DNA of 64,000 nt from Sphingomonas sp. A2-49 (GTDB taxonomy: Bacteria > Pseudomonadota > Alphaproteobacteria > Sphingomonadales > Sphingomonadaceae): assembly GCF_025548555.1 (NCBI RefSeq), contig NZ_JAJLPA010000005.1, positions 1 through 64,000 of the forward strand, read 5' to 3'. Below are positions 1-9,849 of this stretch, one piece after another. The notes beneath the pieces were generated by a model. The model did not search any database and was not told where the DNA came from. It was given only the letters and a program-made list of their open reading frames with translations. Position 1 is the stretch's first letter. Every line of letters begins with the position of its first letter. A program made the translations under genes and the position numbers.

Positions 1-204
1 TTGCCGGATCATCCGCTGCTCGGCCTGATAGGCGGCGATATCCGCCGCGACCACGGCGGTGGTGGGAAGGCCGGCGAGCGCGGGCGGCGACGGCCGATAG
101 GCCGCGATCTGGCCCGCGAGCCACCGGCGCGGATCGGCGGGGGGCGGCTGGTCCGGCCGGGCGCCGAGGCCGAAACGGTTGATGGCGATGGCACTATCCG
201 ACAT
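1..204 (-). CDS. DUF1800 family protein, N-terminal fragment
   Basis: The reading frame starts at ATG 204 and stays open to the window edge, giving the first 68 residues. The opening MSDSAIAINRFGLGARPD followed by DPRRWLAGQI matches the typical N-terminus of DUF1800 proteins, in which the NRFGLGARP block is diagnostic. DUF1800 proteins are usually about 450-600 residues and are often exported and paired with a DUF1501 gene; neither point can be tested here because the rest lies outside the window. No signal peptide is visible in this part. The gene diverges from the small secreted protein at 408, with about 200 bases between the two starts. The family call is fairly sure; the biochemical function is unknown. 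Confidence 0.75.
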   Translation of the reverse strand, partial: MSDSAIAINRFGLGARPDQPPPADPRRWLAGQIAAYRPSPPALAGLPTTAVVAADIAAYQAEQRMIRQ

Positions 205-407
205 CGACGATGCTCCTTGCCCCCGTCACGCCGCGCTACACCCGATTTGTCGCAGAATTATGCCAGCCTGCGCGGCCCCGATTGCGCGCCTTGCATCCAT
301 CCCCCCGCGCCTTTGCATTTGAGCCCGTTGCTGCACTGCAATATCGACGGGCCACGAAAGTTGGGAAGGACCTGATCGACACGACGCACACATGCGGGAG
401 AACGATC

Positions 408-701
408 ATGCGCAAGAGCTTTGCTATCCTGGCCACCATCGCGGCCGCCCTCACCTCGACGATCGGCATGGCCCGCGAAGGCCAGCGGACGTTCGAACAC
501 GACGGCCAGACGTACGTCTATACGACCACGGTCGCCAACGACCGCCAGATCATCACCGGCCGACGTTTCCCGTCGGGCGCGCCGTTCCGCCTCGTCGTCC
601 GCGGCGATCGCGTGACCGGGACCGCGGGCGGCGTGCCGGTGTCGTTCCGGACCGCCGAAGCCCGCGGCGCGGTGCGCGGCACGCAGCTCGCCTCGCGCTG
701 A
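408..701 (+). CDS. small secreted hypothetical protein
   Basis: A 97-residue product starting at ATG 408, chosen because GGAG lies seven bases upstream and the N-terminus is a clean signal peptide: MRKS, a hydrophobic stretch rich in Ala/Ile/Leu, and an SPase I-like site after GMA near residue 22. The mature part of about 75 residues looks beta-rich, with alternating polar and hydrophobic residues, and contains GQTYVYTT and FRLVVRGDRVTGTAGG. There is no cysteine and no recognised catalytic motif. Longer in-frame starts upstream lack a signal peptide and a ribosome site. It is likely periplasmic; function unknown. A GC-rich hairpin follows the stop. Confidence 0.6.
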   Translation: MRKSFAILATIAAALTSTIGMAREGQRTFEHDGQTYVYTTTVANDRQIITGRRFPSGAPFRLVVRGDRVTGTAGGVPVSFRTAEARGAVRGTQLASR

Positions 702-711
702 ACCGGCGACC

Positions 712-741
712 GCCCTCCCCTGCCCGACGGGCGGGGAGGGC
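712..741. terminator. GC-rich hairpin between convergent genes
   Basis: GCCCTCCCC (712-720) pairs perfectly with GGGGAGGGC (733-741), and GCCC/GGGC pair inside with a bulged T and a GAC loop. It lies between the stop of the small secreted gene and the stop of dgt on the other strand, so it could end transcription from both sides. It has no T-tract, so intrinsic termination is not certain. Confidence 0.45.
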
Positions 742-758
742 CGGTACCGGAAGGCCGG

Positions 759-1925
759 CTAGAACCCCTCCGGCAGGTCGATCGCGCCGACCATCTCGCG
801 ATAGCGGGCGACCGCGTAGCGATCGGTCATCCCCGCGATGAAATCGGCGATGTGCCGGCTGCGGCCGGGTTCGTCCGCAGGCACGTCCTCCACCCAGTCG
901 GGACTCATCGCCGCCGGGTCGGCGCGATAGGCGGCGAACAGCCCGGTGACGATACCGTGCGCCGCCTCCGCCGCGGCGAGCTGCAGCGGATGATGGTACA
1001 GGTTGGCGTACATGAAGCGCTTCAGGTCGCGCTCCTCCTCGCGCATCTGCGGCGAAAAGCCGCACAGCGCCTCGCCCGCCTGCCGCACCTCGTCGGCGCT
1101 GCCGACCCCGGATGCAGCGATCCGCCGGCGCGTCTCCTCGATCAGGTCGTTGACCATCGTGCCGATCTGGCTGCGGACCAGTTCGCTCGCCAGCCGCTTG
1201 GGCGCGATATCCGGGAACCGCGCGCGCGCCGTGTCCCAGCCGCGCGCGACGATCGGCACCGCAAGCATCTGGTCGAGCATCAGCAGCCCCGCGCGCAGCC
1301 CGTCGTCGATGTCGTGATTGTCATAGGCGATGTCGTCGGCCAGCGCGGCGACCTGCGCCTCCAGACTGGCATGCGAGGTCAGGTCGAGCGGGAATGCGGC
1401 ATCCGCCTCGCGCAGGGCCCAGCCGGGATGGCGCACCGGGCCGTTGTGCTTGGCCAGCCCCTCCAGCGTCTCCCACGTCAGGTTCAGCCCGTCCCAGCGC
1501 GGATAGGGCCGCTCGATCCGGGTCAGGGCGCGCAGCGTATGGCCGTTGTGGTCGAACCCGCCGGCATCGGCCAGTGCCGCCTTCAGCGCGTCCTCGCCGG
1601 CGTGACCGAAGGGCGGGTGGCCGATATCGTGCGCCAGGCACAGCGCCTCGGTCAGGTCCTCGTTCAGCCCAAGCACCCGCGCGATCGTCCGGCCGATCTG
1701 CGCGACCTCCAGGCTGTGCGTCAGGCGGACGCGGAAGTGATCGCCGTCCGGCGCCATGAACACCTGCGTCTTGTGGCGCAGGCGGCGGAAGCTGATCGAA
1801 TGGATGATACGGTCGCGATCGCGCTGGAAATCGTCGCGCGGGCCGCGGGCGGTCCCGGTCTGTTCCTCGTGAAGGCGACCTTTGCTGCGCGCCGGGTTGG
1901 AAGCCCAGGGCGCGCGAAGGCTCAT
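759..1925 (-). CDS. dgt: dGTP triphosphohydrolase-like protein (HD domain)
   Basis: 388 residues, close to the length of type 2 dGTPase-like proteins, which hydrolyse dNTPs to deoxynucleosides and triphosphate. The HD-domain metal site is visible: THSLEV (His70), then [14 protein letters not shown] at 98-111 with the adjacent His-Asp pair, followed by [13 protein letters not shown] further on. [10 protein letters not shown] near residue 46 is the usual family lead-in. The ATG overlaps the stop of the upstream SPOR gene by four bases, so the two are probably translated from one mRNA. Substrate range cannot be read from the sequence. The protein family is clear; the exact nucleotide specificity is inferred. 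Confidence 0.9.
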   Translation of the reverse strand: MSLRAPWASNPARSKGRLHEEQTGTARGPRDDFQRDRDRIIHSISFRRLRHKTQVFMAPDGDHFRVRLTHSLEVAQIGRTIARVLGLNEDLTEALCLAHDIGHPPFGHAGEDALKAALADAGGFDHNGHTLRALTRIERPYPRWDGLNLTWETLEGLAKHNGPVRHPGWALREADAAFPLDLTSHASLEAQVAALADDIAYDNHDIDDGLRAGLLMLDQMLAVPIVARGWDTARARFPDIAPKRLASELVRSQIGTMVNDLIEETRRRIAASGVGSADEVRQAGEALCGFSPQMREEERDLKRFMYANLYHHPLQLAAAEAAHGIVTGLFAAYRADPAAMSPDWVEDVPADEPGRSRHIADFIAGMTDRYAVARYREMVGAIDLPEGF

Positions 1926-4009
1926 TTGCCGCGCGACCGCCCGGATCTGGACGATATGGCCGATGCCTTGCCCGTCGAACGTGCCGAAGGCTTGTCGGTC
2001 GAACGGGTGGACGCCCTGTCCGGCGCGTCGTCGTCGTCCCGGGTGGCGGATGCCGACTTGCCGCCCAGCTTCGACACCGCCTGCCCGGCGTCGCTGGTGA
2101 AGGTGGAGGCGGGCACGCCCTCCTTCGCCAGCTGGTTGACGAAGGCGCGCGCCTCCGCATCGGTCTTGAACGGGCCCGTCAGCACGCGATTGGTCGCGCG
2201 CAGCGGCGTCGACCAGCCGCCGCGGCTGCCGAACACCGCCGGCGCCCGGGCCTTCGCCGCGGCATAGGCCTTGGGCAGGTCGCCTTCATAGGCGCCGCTG
2301 GCGACCTGGACCCAGATCCGCTCCGGATTGGCGCGCGCCAACTTCTTTTCCTCGGCCGCCGCCCTGGCGTCGGCGAGCTTCTTCTCGTCGGCGAGCTTCT
2401 TCGCGGCGAGCGCCTTCCTGTCGGCGACCGCCTTGCGGTCGGCCGCGCGCTTGTCCGCCAGCGTCTTTGCAGCCAACGCCTTTTCCGCCGCGGCGTCGCG
2501 CGCTTCCTTGGCCCGCGCCTCGGCGATCACGCGCGCGGCGGTGTCGGGCGGCGGCACGGCGGCGACCGGGACGGCCGCCACCGGTTCCGCCACGCCCAGT
2601 TCGGATGCGGGGATCGACAGGCCCGCGACGATACGCGCCAGCACCGAATCCGCCTCGGCACGCGATGGCGGCGCGACGACGTTCGGCGCGGGCTGCGCAG
2701 CGGCGGGCGTCGGGACCGGGACGGAGGCCGGAATCGCTTCGGTCGGTGCCACGGCGGAAGGCACCGGCGGGACCGTCGCGGGGGACGTCGTCGCGACGGT
2801 CACGGGCAGCGGCTGGACGACGGGGGACGCCACGGCGACGCGTAACGGCGTGACCACGACCGGCGTGGTCGTCGCCGTCTTCGGCGGGGTGGTGGGCGAC
2901 GGAACGGCGGCTGGCGGCGTGGCCCTGGTTGCGAACCCGGGTGCCGCGGGCGTGGTGTTCGGCGGCGCGGCCGCGGTCGCTGCCAACGTCACCGGCGCCG
3001 TGCGCGGCAGCGGCTGGACGCGCGCCAGCGCAGCGGTCGCATCGCGGTACGAGGGCGCAGGCGTCGCGGCGACGCGGGTATCGGCCGCGGCAAGGGCAAC
3101 CCGGCCCGTGTCGGGCAGCGCCTCGCGCCGGCCGCGGCTGCGCCGGTCGACCCTGCCCTGCCGCGCGTTCGGCTGCACCGCCGCCAGCGCGACCGGCGAC
3201 GGCTCTGGCGTCAGCATCGGCAACACCGGAGCGAGCCGGGCATCGGCCAGCCGCTCCGGCGTCGCATGGACCTCGCCGAAATGGACCGCGAACGCGCGGT
3301 CGGCGGCGGGCAGCGCCGGCAGCCGCTGGAAGAACGGCAGCAACCCCTGCGCCATCCCGGCGGGCAGCATCGTCGTCGCGATCTTTTCCGCAGCCGCCTG
3401 ATCGCCGCCCATCGCCAGCACGAACGCGCGGACGCGCCACGCGCTGCGATCGTTCTTGCGCACCAGCGGATCGAGCTGTTCGAGCGCGGCGTCGCGCTTG
3501 CCGGCGATGCCCAGCGACAGCGCGTAGCGGCGCGTGATCTCGTCGTCGGGCCGGGTCTTCAGCGCCAGCCGGTAATCGCGCTGCGCCCGCTCCTGCTGCC
3601 CGATCAGGTCGTAGGCGAGGCCGCGGTCGCCCGCGAAGCCGCGCGGATCGTAGCCGGCGGCCTCCGCCTGCGCGAAATAGCGCAACGCCTCGCCCGGGCG
3701 TTCGGAGCGGACCAGGATCGCGCCCTCCCCCGCCTTGATCCGCGGATCGTTTACCGACACCTTTTCCGCACGCGCATACAGCGATGCCGCACCGCTCAGA
3801 TCGCCGAGCATCAGCGACAGGTCCGCCGCCGCGATCAGCGCGCTGAGATCGCGCGGATTGGCGGCGAGCGCCCGCATCTGCTCGGCGAGCCGGTCGGCAT
3901 CGGTGGTGCCGGGCAGAGCCTGCACCACCGCCTGCGCCGCCAGCGCGGCCGGGGCACACGTCAACAGGAGCGCGGCGGGCGCCAGGAGAGCGGGATGAAG
4001 GAAGCGCAT
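1922..4009 (-). CDS. TPR and SPOR domain protein, likely peptidoglycan binding
   Basis: 695 residues from ATG 4009. That start gives a clear signal peptide ([16 protein letters not shown] ending ALA-AQA); the longer frame has no signal. The N-terminal third, roughly residues 30-220, is TPR-like, with repeated [10 protein letters not shown] and [12 protein letters not shown] style helices. The middle is a long Ala/Pro/Thr/Val linker followed by a Lys/Ala-rich charged helix (about 500-590). The C-terminus holds an SPOR domain, from [11 protein letters not shown] to VPASTFTSD, a fold that binds denuded glycan strands at division sites. A basic Ser/Arg tail follows. It sits directly downstream of ftsZ in the same direction, which suits a role in septal wall or polysaccharide export, but its partner is unknown. 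Confidence 0.8.
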   Translation of the reverse strand: MRFLHPALLAPAALLLTCAPAALAAQAVVQALPGTTDADRLAEQMRALAANPRDLSALIAAADLSLMLGDLSGAASLYARAEKVSVNDPRIKAGEGAILVRSERPGEALRYFAQAEAAGYDPRGFAGDRGLAYDLIGQQERAQRDYRLALKTRPDDEITRRYALSLGIAGKRDAALEQLDPLVRKNDRSAWRVRAFVLAMGGDQAAAEKIATTMLPAGMAQGLLPFFQRLPALPAADRAFAVHFGEVHATPERLADARLAPVLPMLTPEPSPVALAAVQPNARQGRVDRRSRGRREALPDTGRVALAAADTRVAATPAPSYRDATAALARVQPLPRTAPVTLAATAAAPPNTTPAAPGFATRATPPAAVPSPTTPPKTATTTPVVVTPLRVAVASPVVQPLPVTVATTSPATVPPVPSAVAPTEAIPASVPVPTPAAAQPAPNVVAPPSRAEADSVLARIVAGLSIPASELGVAEPVAAVPVAAVPPPDTAARVIAEARAKEARDAAAEKALAAKTLADKRAADRKAVADRKALAAKKLADEKKLADARAAAEEKKLARANPERIWVQVASGAYEGDLPKAYAAAKARAPAVFGSRGGWSTPLRATNRVLTGPFKTDAEARAFVNQLAKEGVPASTFTSDAGQAVSKLGGKSASATRDDDDAPDRASTRSTDKPSARSTGKASAISSRSGRSRGK

Positions 4010-4082
4010 GGGATGACGGACTAGAGCGCAGCCGCCTCGAACCGGCAATGTCCGAAATCGGCCCACGCGGTGAAAGGAGGCG

Positions 4083-4105
4083 GGCCGGCGACGAACTCGC
4101 CGGCC
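4083..4105. other. 9-bp perfect inverted repeat downstream of ftsZ
   Basis: GGCCGGCGA (4083-4091) and TCGCCGGCC (4097-4105) are exact reverse complements around a 5-base loop. It is the second of two hairpins in the gap after ftsZ and just upstream of the SPOR gene start. It may slow or end ftsZ transcription or protect the mRNA 3' end. Confidence 0.4.
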
Positions 4106-4125
4106 GCGCCGATCAGGCCGCAGTC

Positions 4126-4155
4126 CGGCCCCCGCCCGCGATCGGGAGGGGGCCG
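4126..4155 (-). terminator. strong hairpin after ftsZ
   Basis: CGGCCCCC (4126-4133) pairs with GGGGGCCG (4148-4155), with CCCG/CGGG stacked inside across a single mismatch and a CGAT loop. It begins 8 bases past the ftsZ stop, the expected position for a terminator of the dcw transcript. There is no run of T on the minus strand, so it may only attenuate. Confidence 0.5.
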
Positions 4156-4162
4156 CCCTGAC

Positions 4163-5710
4163 TTACTGGTTGTTCTGACGGTGCAGGAAGCGCGGGATGT
4201 CGAGCGGCTCCTTGCCGTCACCCTCCGCCTCGTCGCGTGCCGGGCCGCGCGCCGCGTTCGACATGCGTTCGAACAGCGTGCCACCCAGCTTGACGCGCGG
4301 CTGCGGCGTGGCGTCGGGCGCCGCCGCCTCGCTGCCCGGCGCGATCCACGGCCGGCGAGCGGCCGGCGCCGCCGCGGGCGTGGGTGCCGCCACCGGCGCG
4401 GCAGCGGGCGCCGGGGCCGCTGGCGCGCCACCGAAGGGTTCGTCGGAATAGGTCTTGGGCGCCTGCGGCACGATCGTCTCGGCGCCGAGCACGAGCTCGT
4501 CGTCCGCCGCATCGGCGGTCGCGGGCTGCGCATCCGCCTTCGCCGGGGCGGCCGGATCGCGCTCGACCGGCGCGGGTTCGACCGCGGGCGGCGGGGTGAA
4601 CGATACCGAGGGCGCCGGTGCGGCGGGCGCCGCCTCGGTCGCGGCGCTCGGCCGGAACGAGGTGCTGTCGTCGGTCTTGCGACCCATACCGAAGCTGAAC
4701 GACTTGGCCGCTTCCGGCGCGGTCGCCACGGCGCCCGGCCGTCCATCCGAATCGATGCCGGTCGCGACCACGGAGACGCGGATACGGCCCTCCAGCTCGG
4801 GGTTGAACGCCGAGCCCCAGATGATGTTGGCGTCGGGATCGACCAGGTCGCGGATGTGGTTCGCCGCCTCGTCGACCTCAAGCAGGCGCATGTCGTCGCC
4901 GCCGGTGATCGAGATGATGACGCCCTTCGCGCCCTGCATGCTGACGCCGTCGAGCAGCGGGTTGGCGATCGCCTTCTGCGCCGCTTCCAGCGCGCGGTTG
5001 TCGCCCGACGCCTCGCCGGTGCCCATCATCGCCTTGCCCATCTCCTGCATCACCGACCGGACGTCGGCGAAATCGAGGTTGATGAGGCCGGGCATGACCA
5101 TCAGGTCGGTGATACCGCGCACGCCCTGCTGAAGGACCTCGTCCGCCATCTCGAACGCTTCCTTGAACGTCGTGTTGGCGTTGGCGATCAGGAACAGGTT
5201 CTGGTTGGGGATGACGATCAGCGTGTCGACATACTTCTGCAGTTCCTCGATGCCGCCTTCCGCGCTCTTGGCGCGACGGTTGCCCTCGAAGCTGAACGGC
5301 TTGGTGACGACGCCCACCGTCAGGATGCCCATGTCGCGCGCGGCCTTGGCGATGACCGGCGCCGCCCCCGTGCCGGTGCCGCCGCCCATGCCGGCCGCGA
5401 TGAAGCACATGTGCGCGCCCTCGAGCCGCTTGGCGAGATCGTCGATCGTCTCTTCCGCCGCGGCGCGGCCGATCTCCGGCCGCGATCCCGCGCCCAGCCC
5501 TTGCGTGATCTTGGCGCCCAGCTGGATGCGGTGCGGCGCGATCGACGATTTCAGCGCCTGCGCGTCGGTGTTGGCGACGAGGAAGTCGACGCCCTGCACG
5601 TCGGCGCGCATCATGTTGGCGATGGCGTTGCCGCCGGCGCCGCCGACGCCGATGACGGCGATGCGCGGGGTCAGCTCGTCGACCTCGGGAGTGATGAATT
5701 CGATGCTCAT
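4163..5710 (-). CDS. ftsZ: cell division GTPase FtsZ
   Basis: 515 residues. FtsZ is the tubulin-like GTPase that forms the cytokinetic Z-ring. The N-terminal nucleotide fold shows [11 protein letters not shown] at 20-30 and the tubulin signature [12 protein letters not shown] at 107-118; the T7-type synergy region ([11 protein letters not shown]) follows. After residue about 320 comes a long Ala/Pro/Glu linker, typical of alphaproteobacterial FtsZ and the reason it is longer than the 383-residue E. coli protein. The C-terminal peptide [11 protein letters not shown], which binds FtsA and other partners, is intact. It is the last gene of the dcw cluster, with 110 bases to ftsA, the only long gap besides murE/murF, so it may have its own promoter. 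Confidence 0.98.
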   Translation of the reverse strand: MSIEFITPEVDELTPRIAVIGVGGAGGNAIANMMRADVQGVDFLVANTDAQALKSSIAPHRIQLGAKITQGLGAGSRPEIGRAAAEETIDDLAKRLEGAHMCFIAAGMGGGTGTGAAPVIAKAARDMGILTVGVVTKPFSFEGNRRAKSAEGGIEELQKYVDTLIVIPNQNLFLIANANTTFKEAFEMADEVLQQGVRGITDLMVMPGLINLDFADVRSVMQEMGKAMMGTGEASGDNRALEAAQKAIANPLLDGVSMQGAKGVIISITGGDDMRLLEVDEAANHIRDLVDPDANIIWGSAFNPELEGRIRVSVVATGIDSDGRPGAVATAPEAAKSFSFGMGRKTDDSTSFRPSAATEAAPAAPAPSVSFTPPPAVEPAPVERDPAAPAKADAQPATADAADDELVLGAETIVPQAPKTYSDEPFGGAPAAPAPAAAPVAAPTPAAAPAARRPWIAPGSEAAAPDATPQPRVKLGGTLFERMSNAARGPARDEAEGDGKEPLDIPRFLHRQNNQ

Positions 5711-5820
5711 GGCCTAACTTTCTCCGCCCCTTCCGGTGAACGCGCCGGGACCTTGATTAACCTTTTGCATCAACGACTGGCATCGTTCCACAGAAAACGA
5801 AGGCAAGCCGTCGACGCCGC

Positions 5821-7083
5821 TCAATAATTCGCGCGTGCCGCCTGGATCAGCTTGCGCATCATGCCCATGCCCTTCTGGCGGTGGACGGTGGTTTGCTGCG
5901 GCGCGACCCCGCGCAGATCGACGGGATCGGTCGCAGCATAGAACGCCAGCCCCGCCAAGGTCGCGAAGGCGGGACCGCCATGCGCTTCGGGCAGGGCGGT
6001 CAGCCCGCGCGGCCGGCCGATGCGCACCGAACGGCCGAGCGCCTGCTGCGCATAGTCGGCGATGCCCTTCAGTTCGGCGCCGCCTCCGGTCAGCACGACC
6101 TGCCGCCCCACCGGGCCTTCGAACTTCAGGTGCGCGAGCGCCTTGCGGATCTCGTCCATCTGATGCTCCAGCCGCTGGCGGACGATCCCGATCAGCTGCG
6201 CCTTGGTGATCTGCATGCCTCCGTGCACGTCGTCCTCGGCCGCGATCGGCATCACCGGGATCATCTCGTGGTTGTCGCGGGGGCTGGCATTGGCGCTGCC
6301 GTGGAAGCATTTCATCCGCTCCGCCTGCGCGCGGCGGGTGCCGAAGGCGCTGGCGATGTCATCGGTGATGTCCTGCCCGCCGAGCGGGATCGAGCACAAG
6401 CCGACCAGCATCCCCCCGGCGAACAGCGACACGTTGGTGATCCCCGCGCCGATCTCGACCAGCGCGACCCCCAGCTCGCGCTCCTCCTCCGACAGGCAGG
6501 CAAGCCCGGTCGCCACGGGAGAGGCGATGATCGACTTCACCTCGAGATGCGCCGACCGGACGCACAGGTCGAGGTTGCGGACCGGCGATCCGTCCGCGGC
6601 GACGACGTGGATGTGGACGCCGAGCCGGTCGGCATGCAGCCCAAGCGGCTTCTTGACCCCGGTCAGCCCGTCGAGCGTGTAGAGCGCGGGCTGCGCATGC
6701 AGCACCATCCGCCCCTGCGGATCGATCGAGTTGCGCCCGGCGGCGAGCAGCGCGTCGATGTCCTGCTGCTCGACGCGATGGCCGCCCAGCTCGAACTCGA
6801 CCTCGGCGACGTCGCTGACGAGGCCGCCGGCGGAAAAGCCGACCCAGACGTTCTCGATGTTGATGCCCGCGATCCGCTCCGCCTGTTCGACGGCCTCGCG
6901 CACCGCTGCCTCGGTCGCGGCCATGTCGGCGATATAGCCGCGCTTGACGCCGCGGCTCTCGCGCTGGCCGGTGCCGAGCACGATCAGCTCGCCGCCGTCG
7001 CCCTTCTGCGCGATCATCGCCGACACCTTCGACGACCCGATGTCGAGCGCCGTAATCAGCCCCTCTGGTGCAACCTTCGCCAT
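5821..7083 (-). CDS. ftsA: cell division protein FtsA (actin-like Z-ring anchor)
   Basis: 420 residues. FtsA is the actin-fold ATPase that tethers FtsZ to the inner membrane. The N-terminal phosphate-1 motif appears as ALDIGSSKVSAMIA, and GAGITNVSLFAGG is the phosphate-2 loop. TGGGAELKGIADYA matches the adenosine motif. The last residues, GMGMMRKLIQAARANY, form the amphipathic membrane-targeting helix expected at the C-terminus. Its ATG shares one base with the ftsQ stop (TGATG), so translation is likely coupled. The gene lies between ftsQ and ftsZ as in most proteobacteria. Confidence 0.97.
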   Translation of the reverse strand: MAKVAPEGLITALDIGSSKVSAMIAQKGDGGELIVLGTGQRESRGVKRGYIADMAATEAAVREAVEQAERIAGINIENVWVGFSAGGLVSDVAEVEFELGGHRVEQQDIDALLAAGRNSIDPQGRMVLHAQPALYTLDGLTGVKKPLGLHADRLGVHIHVVAADGSPVRNLDLCVRSAHLEVKSIIASPVATGLACLSEEERELGVALVEIGAGITNVSLFAGGMLVGLCSIPLGGQDITDDIASAFGTRRAQAERMKCFHGSANASPRDNHEMIPVMPIAAEDDVHGGMQITKAQLIGIVRQRLEHQMDEIRKALAHLKFEGPVGRQVVLTGGGAELKGIADYAQQALGRSVRIGRPRGLTALPEAHGGPAFATLAGLAFYAATDPVDLRGVAPQQTTVHRQKGMGMMRKLIQAARANY

Positions 7084-8021
7084 CAGCCCTCAGCCCCCGC
7101 TTGAGAATCCGCCGCGCCCGTGCCGGACGTCGACGGTGTCGTGACTTCGCTCGGGTCCGGCACGTTGTGCGCCATGCTCGCCCCCGGTTTGCGCGCGACC
7201 AGCTTGCTGGGATCGCGCATGTCGAACCGCAACCAGCCGCGGCCCAGCAACGGTCGCGCCCCGTCCAGCTCGGCGAACTTCAGCAGCGCGGTCGGCGCGC
7301 CGTCCTCCGGCAGCGCCAGCGTCTCGCCGCTGTCGAACGTCAGGTCCCAGCGGCGGTTGCCGATCCAGGTCGCGGCCTTCACCCGCGGCTTCAGCGCCGG
7401 CGCCGCGGCGAGCAGCGCCTGATAGCCCGGCTCCTGCCGGTCCGCGCCCGGGCCGATCACCAGCGGCAGGTCGGGGATCGCATCGGCATGCACCGGTTCC
7501 AGCAGTACCCCGTCCTTGTCGATCAGCGTCAGCTGGCCATTGTCCTGCCACACCGCAGCGGGCGTCCGCTCGACGATGTCGACCAGCAGCGTATCGGGCA
7601 GGCGGCGCGAGACGTGCGCATCCGCGATCCAGCCGTAGCGCAGCAGCTTGCTGCGCACCGCCTCCAGATCGACGAGCGGCATCGCCCGGCTCTGCTGGTC
7701 GAGCGCCACCGCATAGACGCTCATCCGGTCCATGCGCTTGAGGCCCGTGACCTCGATCTGCTCGACCCGGAACCCCGCCTTCCCCGCCCCTTCGGCTATG
7801 GCGGTGCCGATCATGCCCGGGATGCCGATCCACGTCACCGCGACCAGCGCCAGCGCGATGCCGCCGCCGGTGATCGTCCACGTCGCCGCCTTGCGGACCG
7901 TATCCTCGCTGACCGGCAGCGCGGCGATCGCGCGCGCGAACAGGCCGACCTTGCGCGCCGGCTGCTTGCGGCGCGCGGCCGGACGCCTGGGGGGCGGCCC
8001 GCGCTTGATCGTGCGGCTCAT
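7083..8021 (-). CDS. ftsQ: cell division protein FtsQ
   Basis: 312 residues from ATG 8021. FtsQ is a single-pass inner-membrane divisome protein that links FtsL/FtsB and FtsK to FtsI/FtsW. A strongly basic cytoplasmic tail (RTIKRGPPPRRP, RRKQPARK) is followed by a transmembrane helix around residues 50-72, then a POTRA domain opening with FRVEQIEVTGLKRMD. The beta domain ends near RKPGASMAHN and a Ser/Thr/Gly-rich tail. The start overlaps the ddl stop by four bases (ATGA). The basic tail and order fit alphaproteobacterial FtsQ. Confidence 0.95.
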   Translation of the reverse strand: MSRTIKRGPPPRRPAARRKQPARKVGLFARAIAALPVSEDTVRKAATWTITGGGIALALVAVTWIGIPGMIGTAIAEGAGKAGFRVEQIEVTGLKRMDRMSVYAVALDQQSRAMPLVDLEAVRSKLLRYGWIADAHVSRRLPDTLLVDIVERTPAAVWQDNGQLTLIDKDGVLLEPVHADAIPDLPLVIGPGADRQEPGYQALLAAAPALKPRVKAATWIGNRRWDLTFDSGETLALPEDGAPTALLKFAELDGARPLLGRGWLRFDMRDPSKLVARKPGASMAHNVPDPSEVTTPSTSGTGAADSQAGAEG

Positions 8022-8959
8022 CCCGTGCGCGCCCCGGCATCGGCCAGCGCCTCGTCCACGATCGCCTGCACCAGTTCGGCATAGCTCATGCCGATATGTC
8101 TCGCCTGTTCGGGCACCAGGCTCAAGGGGGTCATGCCCGGCTGGGTGTTGACCTCGAGCAGGAACAGGCCGTCGACGTCGCGCTCGTCGTCCCAGCGGAA
8201 GTCGGACCGGCTCGCGCCCTTGCAGCCGAGCAGCCGGTGCGCCTCCAGCGCCAGCGACTTGCAGGCGTCGGCGATATGGTCGGGAATGTCCGCCGGGCAG
8301 ACGTGCTCGGTCAGCCCGTCGGTATATTTGGCGTCGAAATCGTACCAGCCGGTCTTGGGCTTCAGTTCGGTGACGCCGAGCGCGCGGTCGCCGAGCACCG
8401 CGGTGGTCAGCTCGCGCCCGCGCACATAGGGTTCGGCGAGCAGTTCCTCGAATTCCTGCCACGGCCCCTTCACGTCGCGGCCGATCGGATTGCCGTAATT
8501 GCCCTCCTCGGTAACGATCGCGACGCCGACCGACGATCCCTCGTTGACCGGTTTCAGCACATAGGGGCGCTGGAGCGGGTCGCGGTCGTGGATCTCCGCC
8601 GACCGGACGATGCGGCCGCCGGGCATCGGGATGCCGGCGGGGACCAGCACCTGCTTGGTCAGCACCTTGTCGATCGCGATCACCGACGTGGCGAGCCCCG
8701 AATGCGTATAGGGAATGCCCATTAGGTCGAGCATGCCCTGCACGCTGCCGTCCTCGCCGGGCGATCCGTGCAGCGCGTTGAAGACGAGGTCGGGCGCCGC
8801 CTCCGCCAGCCGCGCGGCGACGTCGCGGCCCATGTCGATACGGGTGACGCGATGGCCTAGGCTTTCGAGCGCGTCGGCACAGCCGTTGCCCGACTGGAGC
8901 GAGACCGGCCGCTCCGCCGACCAGCCACCCATCAGCACCGCGATGTGCAGCGCGCTCAT
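8018..8959 (-). CDS. ddl: D-alanine--D-alanine ligase
   Basis: 313 residues from ATG 8959, an ATP-grasp enzyme that joins two D-Ala for the lipid II pentapeptide. Visible family blocks are VLMGGWSAERPVSLQSG at the N-terminus, ALHGSPGEDGSVQG, the substrate loop EGSSVGVAIV, and the C-terminal metal/nucleotide block EVNTQPGMTPLSLVPEQA. The length equals that of DdlB-type enzymes. Its start overlaps the murB stop by four bases, and its stop overlaps the ftsQ start by four. A longer frame upstream overlaps murB and lacks family similarity. Confidence 0.97.
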   Translation of the reverse strand: MSALHIAVLMGGWSAERPVSLQSGNGCADALESLGHRVTRIDMGRDVAARLAEAAPDLVFNALHGSPGEDGSVQGMLDLMGIPYTHSGLATSVIAIDKVLTKQVLVPAGIPMPGGRIVRSAEIHDRDPLQRPYVLKPVNEGSSVGVAIVTEEGNYGNPIGRDVKGPWQEFEELLAEPYVRGRELTTAVLGDRALGVTELKPKTGWYDFDAKYTDGLTEHVCPADIPDHIADACKSLALEAHRLLGCKGASRSDFRWDDERDVDGLFLLEVNTQPGMTPLSLVPEQARHIGMSYAELVQAIVDEALADAGARTG

Positions 8960-9849
8960 GCCGGCACCCCCACGCGCTGGATTTCCCATTCCAGCGTCAC
9001 GCCCGCATGCGTCTTCACCCTGTCGCGTACCTCTTCGCCCAGCGCCTCGATCTCGGCGGCCGTCGCCGATCCGAGGTTGAGCAGGAAATTGCAATGCTTC
9101 TCCGATACCTGCGCGTCGCCGCGGGTCAGGCCGCGACACCCGGCGGCGTCGATCAGCGCCCACGCCTTGTGCCCCTCAGGGTTCTTGAAGGTCGATCCGC
9201 CCGTCTTCGACCGCAGCGGCTGCGACGCCTCGCGCTCGGCGGCGATCCGGTCCATCTCCGCGCCGATCGCGGCGGAGTCCGCCGCATGGCCGCGGAACGT
9301 CGCGGCGATCACCACCGCATCCGCCGGCAGCGCGCTGTGGCGATAGGTATAGCCCAGGTCGGCGAGCGGCATCGTCACGCGCGCGCCCGAGCGCAGCACG
9401 ACCTCCGCCTCGACCAGCACGTCCTTCACCTCGCGGCCATAGGCGCCGCCGTTCATCCGCACGAAGCCGCCGACCGTGCCGGGGATCGAGCGCAGGAATT
9501 CGACCCCGCCGATGCCGGCATCGCGCGCCGTGGACGATACGAGGATGCCGCTCGCGCCCCCTCCGCAGCGCAGCGTCGTCGCATCCAGCCGCGCGACCTG
9601 CGCGAACGCCTTGCCCAGCCGCACCACCACGCCCGGCACGCCGCCGTCGCGCACGATCAGGTTCGATCCCAGCCCCAGCGCCATCACCGGCACCGCCGGA
9701 TCGAGGCCGCGCAGGAAATCGGTCAGGTCGTCGGCGTCCCTGGGCTCGAACAGCCATTGCGCCGTGCCGCCCGCCTTGAACCAGACGAGCGGCGCCAGCG
9801 GCGCGCCCTGGGTCAGGCGGCCGCGCACGTCGGCGGGTCGGTCGATCAC
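8956..9849 (-). CDS. murB: UDP-N-acetylenolpyruvoylglucosamine reductase MurB
   Basis: 297 residues if translation starts at GTG 9849. MurB is the FAD/NADPH enzyme that makes UDP-N-acetylmuramate. FAD-binding blocks are visible: WFKAGGTAQWLFEP, LGLGSNLIVRDGGVPGVVVRLG and the GTVGGFVRMNGGAYG loop. The catalytic Ser region GGSTFKNP is present. I prefer GTG 9849 because it gives the same four-base stop/start overlap (GTGA) with the upstream 66-residue gene that most of this cluster uses. ATG 9867 or GTG 9879 would add 6 or 10 residues and lengthen the overlap. Function is certain, the start is not. Confidence 0.93.
   Translation of the reverse strand: MIDRPADVRGRLTQGAPLAPLVWFKAGGTAQWLFEPRDADDLTDFLRGLDPAVPVMALGLGSNLIVRDGGVPGVVVRLGKAFAQVARLDATTLRCGGGASGILVSSTARDAGIGGVEFLRSIPGTVGGFVRMNGGAYGREVKDVLVEAEVVLRSGARVTMPLADLGYTYRHSALPADAVVIAATFRGHAADSAAIGAEMDRIAAEREASQPLRSKTGGSTFKNPEGHKAWALIDAAGCRGLTRGDAQVSEKHCNFLLNLGSATAAEIEALGEEVRDRVKTHAGVTLEWEIQRVGVPA

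Noticed and set aside
2286..3959. 557-codon minus-strand frame overlapping the SPOR gene
   Set aside because: Low-complexity Arg/Ala/Gly sequence in another frame of the SPOR gene; no signal, domain or ribosome site.
4021..4881. 286-codon minus-strand frame rich in Arg/Pro/Ser
   Set aside because: It overlaps the ftsZ 3' half and has the composition expected from an out-of-frame read of GC-rich coding DNA.
5750..5770. CtrA-like TTAA near the ftsZ start
   Set aside because: Only one TTAA half-site is present; the full TTAA-N7-TTAA pattern is missing.
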